Source: Paenibacillus_Z sp042653205
Lineage (GTDB): Bacteria; Bacillota; Bacilli; Paenibacillales; Paenibacillaceae
Direction of reading: 5' to 3'
Assembly (NCBI RefSeq): GCF_042653205.1
Contig: NZ_JBHSHY010000005.1
Coordinates: forward strand, 1-64,000
Length of the DNA: 64,000 bases
Under the pieces are notes generated by a model, which ran no database searches, was not told the origin of the DNA, and saw nothing but the letters and a program-made list of their open reading frames with translations. Positions 40,620 through 48,980 of this stretch are shown piece after piece. Position 1 is the first letter of the stretch. Each line of letters begins with the position of its first letter. The position numbers were made by a program, and so were the translations under genes.

Positions 40620-40922
40620 ATGAAAGTGAAAATTTCGCGCAACGCTGCCAAAATGCTTCGCGAGGAGATTGACAATCCGGAGAACGAAGGCAAATTCCTC
40701 CGCGTGTACGTCACGCATGCCCACGGCGACCACGCTCATTACGGGATGAAGATGGACGACGCGACTGAGAAGGACGAAGTCGTCGAGACGGACAAGGATA
40801 TCAAGGTCGTGCTCGAGCGGGGCAACGAATGGCTCGACGGCGTGCGCATCGATTACTTCTACGTGCCCGAGGAGGGCTTCATGATTTCGAACCCGGCGAA
40901 AGGCAACGGCGGCGACCACTAA
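40620..40922 (+). CDS. HesB/IscA-fold protein lacking all cysteines (YneR-like)
   Basis: The 100-residue protein has the HesB fold (MKVKISRNAAKMLREEI, FLRVYV, VLERGNEWLDGVRIDYFYVPEEGFMISNP) but contains no cysteine; the first cluster position is replaced by a His-rich loop (THAHGDHAHYG). It can therefore not bind an iron-sulfur cluster like IscA. The histidines could bind another metal. AAAGGAG precedes the ATG. It lies 26 bases before a YuzB-like gene, likely the same transcript. Confidence 0.85.
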   Translation: MKVKISRNAAKMLREEIDNPENEGKFLRVYVTHAHGDHAHYGMKMDDATEKDEVVETDKDIKVVLERGNEWLDGVRIDYFYVPEEGFMISNPAKGNGGDH

Positions 40923-40948
40923 ACGATTTTCGGCTTGGGGAGAGGAAC

Positions 40949-41176
40949 ATGGCGAACGACATCCGCATTTGCGACAAATGCAAACATATCCGCCCGAAGA
41001 CGATGGTGCCGAAGCTGCAGAAGCTGGCACCGGACGCGGAGATTCAAGTCGCGTGCAAATCGTACTGCGGGCCTTGCTCCCGGTACGCCTTCATCTTCAT
41101 TAACGGCCGCTACATCACGGCGCCGACGGAAGACGAAGCGATTGAGAAGGCAAGCAAATATATTAAAAAGCGCTAG
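40949..41176 (+). CDS. DUF1450 protein (YuzB-like)
   Basis: The 75-residue protein has two cysteine pairs, CDKCKH near the N-terminus and CKSYCGPCSRY in the middle, and a thioredoxin-like short fold ending in APTEDEAIEKASKYIKK. This matches the DUF1450/YuzB family of unknown function, possibly redox active or metal binding. AGAGGA lies close to the ATG. Its stop codon runs into the terminator stem. Confidence 0.9.
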   Translation: MANDIRICDKCKHIRPKTMVPKLQKLAPDAEIQVACKSYCGPCSRYAFIFINGRYITAPTEDEAIEKASKYIKKR

Positions 41177-41225
41177 ACGAAAAGACCCTTCGTACCGGAA
41201 TTCCCGGACGAAGGGTCTTTTCGTC
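41176..41225. terminator. Bidirectional terminator
   Basis: GACGAAAAGACCCTTCGT pairs perfectly over 18 bases with the arm ending at 41225, around a 14-base loop. It carries a T-run on both strands for the converging YuzB-like and LTA synthase genes. Confidence 0.92.
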
Positions 41226-41261
41226 TGCCGTGCGCGCGTGCCCGTCCCGCTTGCAGGCGGA

Positions 41262-43268
41262 TCAGGGCTCGCGGCGCATCGCCGGCACCAGGTCGCGCGT
41301 CACGGCGAGATCCGACGCCTGCAGCTCGCGGACCGCATCCCGCGCGCCGGGCGAGCAGCGGGATGCGTCGGGCAGCAGGCGGCCGCTCGCGAAGTCGTAG
41401 CAGCGGCTGTGCTCCGGCAGGCCGTCCTCGGGCGGCATGTACAGCACCTTGCCGTCGATGAACGCGCCGCTGCGGAAGACGACTTGCTTGCCCGCGAGCG
41501 GCCGCGCGGTGACGAGCGGCGTGCCGAGCATGGCCTTGCCGCCGCTCGGAATGCCGAGCAGATGCAGCGCGGTCGGCGCGACGTCGAGCTGCCCGACGGG
41601 CTGGTGGTACATGCCCGCGCGGGCGCCGTCCGGCAAGTGGACGAGGAATGGCACGCCCTTCAGGATACGGAACCGCTCGGCGTCGTTGAGCGAACGGCCG
41701 AGGAACGTCTCGAACGGCTGCCAATCGTCGATCGAGTTGTCGTGGTCGCCGTAGAACATGAAGATCGAGCGGTCCCACAGGCCGGCCGCCTGGAGCTCGC
41801 CGACCAGCTCGCCGATCGCCGCGTCCACATAATGGACCGCCTCCAGGTAGTCGCCGAACATCGTGCCTTCGAAGGCGCCGACGTCGAGCGTTCGGACGCT
41901 CGCGGGCATCGTGTACGGATGATGGCTGGACAGCGAGATCAGGAACGAATAGAACGGCTGCGGCTGCGCGGCCATGAGCCGGACGGACTGCTTGAAGAAC
42001 GACTTGTCCCCGAGCGACCAGCCGAGCGGTTCGTCGACGGTGAACGCCTTCTTGCTGTAGAACTTGTCGTAGCCGAGCGTGTCGTACATCATGTTCCGGT
42101 TCCAGAAGCCGCCGTCATAGGCATGGAACGCGTCCGCCGCGTAACCGGCGTCCTTCAGCGTCAGCGCCAGGCTGTCGTACGTATGCTGGGCGAACCGCGT
42201 GAACACGGAGCCGGACGGCAGCGGCTGCAGCGAAGCGTTCGCGGCCAGATCCGCGTCCGAGGTGCGGCCTTGGGCGGTCTGATGATAGAAATTGTCGAAG
42301 TAGAGAGAGTCCGCCATCAGCTTGTCGATATTCGGCGTTACCGGCTGGCCGCCGATCCGCTGCCCGACGACGAAGCTTTGGAACGCTTCGAGCTGTACGA
42401 GAATGACGTTCGCGCCCTTGTACCGGCCGAACAGCGGATCGGTCGCATCCAACTTGTCGCGTGCGTCCCCGCGCGCGCGGAACCACTGCTTCGCTTCGGC
42501 CTCCTCCGCGGGCGCGGGCGCGCCGCCGCGCATCCAGTGCTCGTCCGCGTACCTGTACAGGTCGTAGCCGTGGAAGCCGAGGACGCCGGTCACGTTGTAC
42601 AGCGACAGGTTCCACCAATTGCCCGTGAACAGATCTGCAGCCCACGTGGTCCGGGCTTTGTGAACCGGCGCGTACACGAGTACGAAGCCGAGCGCGAAGA
42701 CGGCGGCGCCGGTTGCCAGCCGGCGGATCGCCGCGCGCTTCGCGCGGCTTGGGCCGCGGGAGCCGGCGGGGCGCCCTCCCGCGAGCGCGTCCCGCAGCCG
42801 CTTCGAGCCGAGCAAGGCGATGGCGAGCGGGAGCAGCAGGGCCCAGTCGGCGGCGAACCAGAGATCCTTTGGGGACAGCAGCGCGTGGATGCTGTCCCCG
42901 AGTTCGCTGACCTGGCCGGCCTGCAGCAGGACGGGAATCGTGATGAGGTCCTGGAAGTAACGGAAGTAGAGCAGGTCGGCGTACACGAGCGCCGTCAGCA
43001 GGACGTCGAGCGCGATCAGCGCGAGCAGCTGGCCGCGCCGCGGCAGCCAGAGCGTCCAGAACGCCAGCAGCGCCAGCGTGCCGGCAGCGACCAGCCGATC
43101 GTCCCCGTTCATCGCCATGTAGGGGACATGCACGAGCTGGTCGAACAGCGCCAGCTTGAACAGCATGACGAGCACGAACAGCGGCAGGGCGAGCCGCGGC
43201 AGCGCCGCGGCAATGCGAAACGGCGCCCGCAGACGGCGCCGTTTCGTGGTGAGATCCGGTAGGGTCAT
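41262..43268 (-). CDS. Lipoteichoic acid synthase-type membrane sulfatase-fold enzyme
   Basis: The 668-residue protein has five N-terminal membrane helices (residues about 18-215) and an extracellular sulfatase-fold domain. Motifs are the Thr nucleophile in QTAQGRTSDADL, SHHPYT, and the metal motif GDHDNSI. LtaS-family enzymes transfer glycerol phosphate from phosphatidylglycerol to build lipoteichoic acid. ATG 43266-43268 has AAAGGA nine bases upstream inside a 14-base palindrome. The acid/base residues lie in the usual place, so it is probably an active LtaS or LtaP paralogue. Confidence 0.9.
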   Translation of the reverse strand: MTLPDLTTKRRRLRAPFRIAAALPRLALPLFVLVMLFKLALFDQLVHVPYMAMNGDDRLVAAGTLALLAFWTLWLPRRGQLLALIALDVLLTALVYADLLYFRYFQDLITIPVLLQAGQVSELGDSIHALLSPKDLWFAADWALLLPLAIALLGSKRLRDALAGGRPAGSRGPSRAKRAAIRRLATGAAVFALGFVLVYAPVHKARTTWAADLFTGNWWNLSLYNVTGVLGFHGYDLYRYADEHWMRGGAPAPAEEAEAKQWFRARGDARDKLDATDPLFGRYKGANVILVQLEAFQSFVVGQRIGGQPVTPNIDKLMADSLYFDNFYHQTAQGRTSDADLAANASLQPLPSGSVFTRFAQHTYDSLALTLKDAGYAADAFHAYDGGFWNRNMMYDTLGYDKFYSKKAFTVDEPLGWSLGDKSFFKQSVRLMAAQPQPFYSFLISLSSHHPYTMPASVRTLDVGAFEGTMFGDYLEAVHYVDAAIGELVGELQAAGLWDRSIFMFYGDHDNSIDDWQPFETFLGRSLNDAERFRILKGVPFLVHLPDGARAGMYHQPVGQLDVAPTALHLLGIPSGGKAMLGTPLVTARPLAGKQVVFRSGAFIDGKVLYMPPEDGLPEHSRCYDFASGRLLPDASRCSPGARDAVRELQASDLAVTRDLVPAMRREP

Positions 43269-43376
43269 GGGAAAGGATCCTTTCGTTCGCGCGTTAGCGA
43301 ATTTACGAAAACGCAACAATACCATCTTTCCCCATTATAATCGCGTTCGGCTGCGGACACAAAGCTGCGGCCGGCG

Positions 43377-44519
43377 TCAAGCCTTGCCGCGCGGCGGCAG
43401 CGGGCCGAAGAACTGGTAAAACGTGCATTCGAGCCGCCCGTTGAACAGCTTGCGGCGCTTGTCCGCCTTGCGTCCGATCGTCTCCTCGAACGTGCGCGAC
43501 TGGGTCAGGGCGAACGTCGACCAAGTCGGCAGGTAAAGCATGCTGAGCCCGAGCTGCCGAACGGCCTTCTCCGCGTCCTGCTCGTCGCCGAGCCGCGAGC
43601 CGTACGGCGGGTTCGTCACGATGCAGCCGTAGTCGCCGTCCGGCTTGATGCGCGACACCGGCATCTGCGTCAGCTTGATGTCGTTCGCGAAGCCGGCCTT
43701 CTTCACGGCCGCGGCCGCCACGTCGAGCGCGGCCGGGTCGATGTCCGAGCCCGCGATCTGCAGCGGGACGTCGTCCCGGACGGCGTCGAACGCTTCCTCC
43801 CGCGCCCGCGCCCACAGCTCGTCCGGCACGAGCGGCCAGCCTTCGCTGTTGAACGTCCGCCGCAGTCCCGGCGCGATGTTCCATCCGATCATCGCCGCCT
43901 CGATCGGTATCGTGCCCGAACCGCAGAACGGATCGTAGAGCGGGCGCTCGGGCCGCCACCGGCTCAGCAGCACCATGGCCGCCGCCATCGTTTCCTTGAG
44001 CGGCGCTTCGGTGACGAGCTTGCGGTAGCCGCGCTTGTGCAGCCCCGGGCCGGTCGTGTCGAGCGTAATCATGGCGACGTCGTTCAGCAGCCACACCTCG
44101 ATGACGAACCGCGCGCCGTCCTCCGGAAACCATTCCGTGCCGTAGACGGTCTTCATCTTCTCGACGACCGCTTTCTTGACGATGCTTTGGCAGGCCGGCA
44201 CGCTGCTCAGCTGCGACTTGTGCGAGCGGCCCTCCACGGGAAACTCCCCATTCTCCGGAATCCAGGCCGGCCAGTCGATCGCTTTCGCCCCTTCGAATAG
44301 TTCCTCGAACGTCGCGGCCGGATATTCCGCCATCTTGATCAGCACGCGGTCCGACGTCCGCAGCCACAGATTGGCGCGGCAGATGTCCGCAGGTCCTCCT
44401 TTGAAAATGACCCGGCCGTTCTCGACCTTCTGGTCGGTGTAACCGAGCTCCGTTAATTCGCGCGAAACGACCGCCTCGAGTCCCATCGGGGCCGTGGCGA
44501 TCAGCTGCAGGTTGTCCAT
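43377..44519 (-). CDS. RNA methyltransferase with THUMP domain (RlmL/YpsC type)
   Basis: The 380-residue protein has an N-terminal ferredoxin-like/THUMP domain (PMGLEAVVSRELTELGY, DRVLIKMAEYPAATFEELFEGAKAIDWPAWIP) and a C-terminal SAM-dependent N2-guanine methyltransferase domain with DPFCGSGTIPIEAAMIG, SDIDPAALDVA and the catalytic NPPYG. This is the arrangement of RlmL N-terminal half and Bacillus YpsC, which modify 23S rRNA. A terminator is not evident in the 108 bases before the LTA synthase gene, so they may be cotranscribed. Confidence 0.9.
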   Translation of the reverse strand: MDNLQLIATAPMGLEAVVSRELTELGYTDQKVENGRVIFKGGPADICRANLWLRTSDRVLIKMAEYPAATFEELFEGAKAIDWPAWIPENGEFPVEGRSHKSQLSSVPACQSIVKKAVVEKMKTVYGTEWFPEDGARFVIEVWLLNDVAMITLDTTGPGLHKRGYRKLVTEAPLKETMAAAMVLLSRWRPERPLYDPFCGSGTIPIEAAMIGWNIAPGLRRTFNSEGWPLVPDELWARAREEAFDAVRDDVPLQIAGSDIDPAALDVAAAAVKKAGFANDIKLTQMPVSRIKPDGDYGCIVTNPPYGSRLGDEQDAEKAVRQLGLSMLYLPTWSTFALTQSRTFEETIGRKADKRRKLFNGRLECTFYQFFGPLPPRGKA

Positions 44520-44645
44520 AAGTGCATATCCTCCGTCTTGCTTTTGCCTTGTTTTCGATCCTCGAAAATCTTACAATCAAGTATAGGACATCATGGCATT
44601 TAAATACAATCGCGATCCTGGGATACGGCGAGAGGAGAAATGGAA

Positions 44646-45287
44646 ATGTCGACGGAACAAGAAGCGGCGGAGCTATACGTGGACGGCCTGCTGGGCGAAG
44701 ATGCCGATTTGGCGCGCGTGCACGCAGCCATCGAAGCGCAGGGCATGCCGCAAATTTCGATCGCGTCCGGCTACGGCCGGCTGCTGACGATGCTCGTCGC
44801 GATGTCGGGGGCGGAGAACGTGCTGGAGATCGGCGCGCTCGGCGGCTACAGCGGCATCTGCCTGGCGCGGGGGCTGCGGGAGGGCGGCAAGCTGACGTCG
44901 CTCGAGCTCGTGCAGAGCTACGCGAACACCGCCCGGGCCAATCTCGAGGCGGCCGGCCTCAGCGACCGCGCGGAATACATCGTAGGCGACGCCAAGGCGA
45001 GCCTCGCGGCGCTGGAGAAGGAAGGACGCAAGTTCGATTTCTTCTTCATCGACGCGGACAAGGAGAGCTACCCGGAATATCTGGAATGGGCGATCAAGCT
45101 CGGAAATCCCGGCGCCGTCATCACGGGCGACAACGCCCTGCTGCACGGCCGGACGGTTGATCCGGAGAAGAACGGGCCTTCCGTGCTCGCGATGCGCAGC
45201 TTCAACGAGACGATGGTTCGCGACGAGCGGCTGACGGGCACGCTGCTGCCGGCGTACGACGGTCTGGCGATCGCGCGGATCAAGTAG
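44646..45287 (+). CDS. SAM-dependent O-methyltransferase
   Basis: The 213-residue protein matches the catechol/caffeoyl-CoA-type Methyltransf_3 family: NVLEIGALGGYSGICLARGL as SAM motif I, LTSLELV motif II, and FDFFFIDADKESYPEYL with the metal-binding Asp. ATG 44646 is chosen because GAGGAG lies eight bases before it and only two before the ATG at 44640. The relative in Bacillus (YrrM) modifies tRNA, which is an alternative to a small-molecule substrate. Confidence 0.88.
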   Translation: MSTEQEAAELYVDGLLGEDADLARVHAAIEAQGMPQISIASGYGRLLTMLVAMSGAENVLEIGALGGYSGICLARGLREGGKLTSLELVQSYANTARANLEAAGLSDRAEYIVGDAKASLAALEKEGRKFDFFFIDADKESYPEYLEWAIKLGNPGAVITGDNALLHGRTVDPEKNGPSVLAMRSFNETMVRDERLTGTLLPAYDGLAIARIK

Positions 45288-45410
45288 CGGAGCGGCGGCG
45301 CGGCACGCGAGCGGCAGGCGCCGAAGAGACAAGCGCAATGGCTGCCGCGCGGCTCAATAGCGCGGAGCAGCTTACTCAACGGCGCAGCCACATCATCGCG
45401 GCACAACGGA

Positions 45411-45455
45411 AAAGAGTGCCGGTGCTTCCCCGAGGGGAGGCCCGGCACTCTTTTT
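45411..45455. terminator. Bidirectional terminator
   Basis: AAAGAGTGCCGG pairs with CCGGCACTCTTT; the loop contains a CCCC/GGGG stem. Converging genes on both sides. Confidence 0.85.
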
Positions 45456-45490
45456 CGATTCGGCTTCGCGCTGGCCGCGCGCCGCCTCGG

Positions 45491-46705
45491 CTAGGCCTCC
45501 CGCGAGGCCGTCTGCTTCGACACCAGTGTCCTGCGGACCCAGGCGGCGTTGATGAGGAACAGGGCGGAGGAGATGAGGAATACGCCCCCGATGCCCGTCC
45601 AGCCGGAGATGACCCCGCCGACGATCGGGCCGACCATGTTGCCGAGCGCGAGCATGCTGCTGTTCAGGCTGAAGGCGCGGCCTTCCATGCCGTCCGGCGT
45701 GAAGCGGCGCACCAGCGCATTGACGGACGGGATGAGCCCGCCGAGGAAGCAGCCCTGCAGCAGCCGGAAGAGCAGCAGCTGCCAGACCGTGGCCGCGAAC
45801 GCCTGCGGAATGAACATGACGGCGGCGCCGACGAGCGAGATGCCGAGCACCTTTGCTTGGCCGATCCGGTCGCTCAGCCGTCCGAGAAGCGGCGCGGCGA
45901 TCATGTTCGTGAGGCCGGCCGCGGAGCTGACGAAGCCCGCCCAGAAGGCGAGGTTGACATCCGTGCCGTGCAGCCGCTGGACGTACAGCGGCATGAGCGG
46001 ATTCGGGCCGATCATCGCGAATTGCAGCAGGAACGTCACCGCGAACAGTGCCGTGAGCTGCGGCACGCCGCTCAGCTGCTTGAAGCCGGCGATGATGGAC
46101 ACGGACGGCTTCGCGGCCGCCTGGGCGCGGTCGAACCGCTCCTTCACGACGAAGTAGGCGAGCGTTGAGGCGGCTAACAGCGAGATGCCGGTCAGGTAGA
46201 AGATCGGCCTGTAGCCGATCGCGTCCGCGAGCAGCCCGCCGAGGAACGGGCCGAGAATCGTGCCCGCGATGCCGCCGGACTGCAGCGTGCCCATGGCGAA
46301 GCCCATTTTCTCCTTCGGCGTGTTAATGGAGACGAGCGAGACGGCTGCAGGGTTAAACCCCGAGATCGTGCCGTTCACCATCCGGAGCAGGAGCAGATGC
46401 CACGGCGATGTGGCGAAGCCCATCAGCACCATGACGATCGCCATGCCGTAGCCCGAGCGGAGCAGCATCATTTTGCGGCCGTACTTGTCCGAGAGCTTGC
46501 CCCACAGCGGCTGGAAGAGGAAGGCGGTGACGAAGTTGCCCGCGAAAATGATGCCGGCCCACGTCGCGATCTCGTGCTGATCGGTCATGCCGATCCGCGG
46601 GCTTTGCAAATAGAGCGACATAAACGGCATAATCATCGTCATGCCGCCCATGACCAGAAATTGTCCGATCCACAGGACGGCAAGGTTTTTCTTCCATTGT
46701 TCCAT
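45491..46705 (-). CDS. MFS drug-efflux transporter
   Basis: The 404-residue protein has 12 predicted membrane helices with motif A in GKLSDKYGRKMM and again in GRLSDRIGQAK, and the antiporter-type motif GGIAGTILGPFLGGLLAD. This places it in the DHA1 drug:H+ antiporters related to YttB/NorA-type pumps. A promoter with TTGGAC and TATACT lies upstream on the minus strand. No local regulator is present. Confidence 0.9.
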   Translation of the reverse strand: MEQWKKNLAVLWIGQFLVMGGMTMIMPFMSLYLQSPRIGMTDQHEIATWAGIIFAGNFVTAFLFQPLWGKLSDKYGRKMMLLRSGYGMAIVMVLMGFATSPWHLLLLRMVNGTISGFNPAAVSLVSINTPKEKMGFAMGTLQSGGIAGTILGPFLGGLLADAIGYRPIFYLTGISLLAASTLAYFVVKERFDRAQAAAKPSVSIIAGFKQLSGVPQLTALFAVTFLLQFAMIGPNPLMPLYVQRLHGTDVNLAFWAGFVSSAAGLTNMIAAPLLGRLSDRIGQAKVLGISLVGAAVMFIPQAFAATVWQLLLFRLLQGCFLGGLIPSVNALVRRFTPDGMEGRAFSLNSSMLALGNMVGPIVGGVISGWTGIGGVFLISSALFLINAAWVRRTLVSKQTASREA

Positions 46706-46753
46706 TTCGTTCTCCTAACTTGGTGACCGTATTGCTTGTGAAGCTCTACGGCA

Positions 46754-46781
46754 AGTATACCACAGCCGGAGCAAAGTCCAA
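46754..46781 (-). promoter_or_regulatory. SigA promoter for the MFS gene
   Basis: On the minus strand TTGGAC (46776-46781) and TATACT (46754-46759) are 16 bases apart, with a TGG extension before the -10. Confidence 0.65.
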
Positions 46782-46843
46782 GAACGGCGCGGCCCAAACC
46801 TCGCATTGTCATACGATTGTCATCGTTGCGCCGAGGGGGGCGG

Positions 46844-46872
46844 TTGTTACGGCTAGGCAAAAAGGGCATAAT
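46844..46872 (+). promoter_or_regulatory. SigA promoter for hemEHY
   Basis: TTGTTA (46844-46849) and CATAAT (46867-46872) with a 17-base spacer, 38 bases before the hemE start. Confidence 0.65.
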
Positions 46873-46909
46873 GGAAACGTAGGGAAAACGATAGAAATGG
46901 GGAACTTCA

Positions 46910-47989
46910 ATGGGCTATAACGACTTATTCATCCGGGCCTGCCGGGGCGAACACGTCGATCGCTTACCCGTTTGGTATATGCGGCAAGCGGGACGGTACG
47001 ATCCCGACTACCGTAAAATAAAAGAACATTACTCGCTGCTCGAAATCTGCAAGCAGCCCGAGCTCGCCGCGGAAGTGACGATGATGCCGGTCAAGAAGCT
47101 GGGCGTCGACGCGGCGATTCTTTATTCCGATATCATGAATCCCGTCGCCTCCCTCGGCATCGATTTCGACATCGTCGCGAACGTCGGCCCGGTCATCCAT
47201 AACCCGATCCGGACGGCGGACGACATCGCGCGGTTGAAGCCGATCGACGTCGAGGGCGACCTCTCCCACGTGCTGGAGACGATCCGCATCCTGGACCGCG
47301 AGCTCGACGTGCCGCTCATCACGTTCGCTGGCGCGCCGTTCACGATCGCGAGCTACCTGATCGAAGGCCGCCCGTCCAAGTCGTACATCAAGACGAAGAC
47401 GCTGATGTATGCCGAGCCGAAGCTGTGGTTCTCGCTGATGGACAAGCTCGGCGATATGGCCATCGCTTATTTGCGCGCGCACATGGCGGCGGGCGGCAAG
47501 GCGCTCCAGCTGTTCGACAGCTGGGTCGGGGCGCTGGCGCCGCGCGACTTCGCGACGTACGTGCTGCCGACGATCGAGCGGATCTTCCGCGAGCTGGCCG
47601 ATCTGCCGCATCCGAAGATCTACTATCCCGGCGTGGCGTCGGGCGAGCTGCTGGCGACACTCGGCGGGGTGAGGGCCGACATCGTGGGGCTGGACTGGCG
47701 CGTGCCGGTGGCGGAAGGCCGCCGCAGGCTGGGCGGCGCGTTCGGGGTGCAGGGCAATCTCGACCCGTACGTGCTGACGGCGCCGATGGACGTTATCCGC
47801 GAGCAGGCGAAGACGATCATCGACGAAGGCATACGGGCGCCGAAATTCATCTTCAACCTCGGCCATGGGCTGTTCCCCGAGGCGCCGCTCGACAAGCTGC
47901 GCGAGCTGACGGACTACGTGCACGCGTACTCTGCCGAGGCGATCGCCGCGCTCGGCGAGAAGCCGAAGGAGGTTGCCAGCCATGGCTGA
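46910..47989 (+). CDS. hemE: Uroporphyrinogen decarboxylase
   Basis: The 359-residue enzyme has both HemE signatures: PVWYMRQAGRYDPDYR at residues 21-36 and GVDWRV-like GLDWRVPVAEGRRRLGG, plus the invariant ILYSDIMNP with the catalytic Asp. It converts uroporphyrinogen III to coproporphyrinogen III. The ribosome binding site (ATGGGGA) is weak. The stop overlaps the hemH start by eight bases. Confidence 0.97.
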   Translation: MGYNDLFIRACRGEHVDRLPVWYMRQAGRYDPDYRKIKEHYSLLEICKQPELAAEVTMMPVKKLGVDAAILYSDIMNPVASLGIDFDIVANVGPVIHNPIRTADDIARLKPIDVEGDLSHVLETIRILDRELDVPLITFAGAPFTIASYLIEGRPSKSYIKTKTLMYAEPKLWFSLMDKLGDMAIAYLRAHMAAGGKALQLFDSWVGALAPRDFATYVLPTIERIFRELADLPHPKIYYPGVASGELLATLGGVRADIVGLDWRVPVAEGRRRLGGAFGVQGNLDPYVLTAPMDVIREQAKTIIDEGIRAPKFIFNLGHGLFPEAPLDKLRELTDYVHAYSAEAIAALGEKPKEVASHG

Positions 47990-48923
47990 TCCGAAGATCG
48001 GGGTGCTCGTCATGTCCTACGGCACGCCGGAAGGCATGGACGGCATCGCGGAGTACTACACGCATATCCGCCGCGGCCACGCGCCGACGCCGGAGCAGCT
48101 TGCGGAGCTGACGGCGCGCTACGAGGCGATCGTCGGCGGCGTCTTCCCGCTGCGCGAGAACACGAACCGCCAAGCCGACGGGCTGCAGGCGGCGCTCGAC
48201 GCCGCGGCGCCCGGCCGGTACGCCGTGTACCAGGGGCTCAAGCACGCGCGGCCGTATATCGAGGACGGCGTCGCGGCGATGGCCGCGGACGGGGTGAAGC
48301 AGGCGGTCGGCATCGTGCTGGCGCCGCATTTCTCCACGATGAGCGTCGGCAGCTACATGCAGCGCGCGCGCGCGGAAGCGGAAGCGAAGGGGGTCGCGTT
48401 CGAGGCCGTCGAGAGCTACCATCTGCATCCAAAGCTGATCGAGGCGCTCGTGAACCGCGTCAAGTCCGCCTATGCCGAGCTGGAGGCGAAGACGGGCGGC
48501 GAAGGGCCGCTGAAGACGCTCTTCAGCGCCCACAGCCTGCCGGTGCGCATCCGCGAGATCGGCGATCCGTACGAGGAGCAGCTGCTGGCCACATCGGCGA
48601 GCGTCGCGGAAGGCGCGGGCGTGAAGGATTGGGCGTTCACGTGGCAGAGCGCGGGGCGGACGCGCGAGCCGTGGCTCGGCCCGGATATCCTCGAGACGCT
48701 GAAGGAAACGGCGGAAGCGGGGTACAGGGGCGTGCTGTCGGCGCCGATCGGCTTCGTCTCGGAGCATCTCGAGGTGCTCTACGACCTCGACATCGAGGCG
48801 CAGGCGGAAGCGAAGGCGCTCGGCATCGCGCTCGTCCGCATCGACATGCTGGGCACGGACCCGCTCTACATGGAGACGCTGGCGGACTGCGTCGAACAGG
48901 CGAGCCGGGGCGCTTTTATCTAA
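47982..48923 (+). CDS. hemH: Coproporphyrin/protoporphyrin ferrochelatase
   Basis: The 313-residue enzyme has the active-site His in LAPHFSTMS, the second signature FSAHSLPVRI, and SEHLEVLYDLDIEA with the catalytic Glu. In Firmicutes this protein (CpfC) inserts iron into coproporphyrin III. It starts inside the end of hemE, with AAGGAGG placed in the hemE coding region. The middle gene of the hemEHY operon. Confidence 0.96.
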   Translation: MADPKIGVLVMSYGTPEGMDGIAEYYTHIRRGHAPTPEQLAELTARYEAIVGGVFPLRENTNRQADGLQAALDAAAPGRYAVYQGLKHARPYIEDGVAAMAADGVKQAVGIVLAPHFSTMSVGSYMQRARAEAEAKGVAFEAVESYHLHPKLIEALVNRVKSAYAELEAKTGGEGPLKTLFSAHSLPVRIREIGDPYEEQLLATSASVAEGAGVKDWAFTWQSAGRTREPWLGPDILETLKETAEAGYRGVLSAPIGFVSEHLEVLYDLDIEAQAEAKALGIALVRIDMLGTDPLYMETLADCVEQASRGAFI

Positions 48924-48980
48924 GCGCACCGGCGCTGCGGCGGGACGCGGATTTACATGGACAAAGGAGATGACTCGCAC

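Noticed and set aside
40935..43262. Open plus-strand frame of 775 codons opposite the LTA synthase-type gene
   Set aside because: Antisense of a clear LtaS-family protein with an intact Thr nucleophile; composition is that of an antisense shadow.
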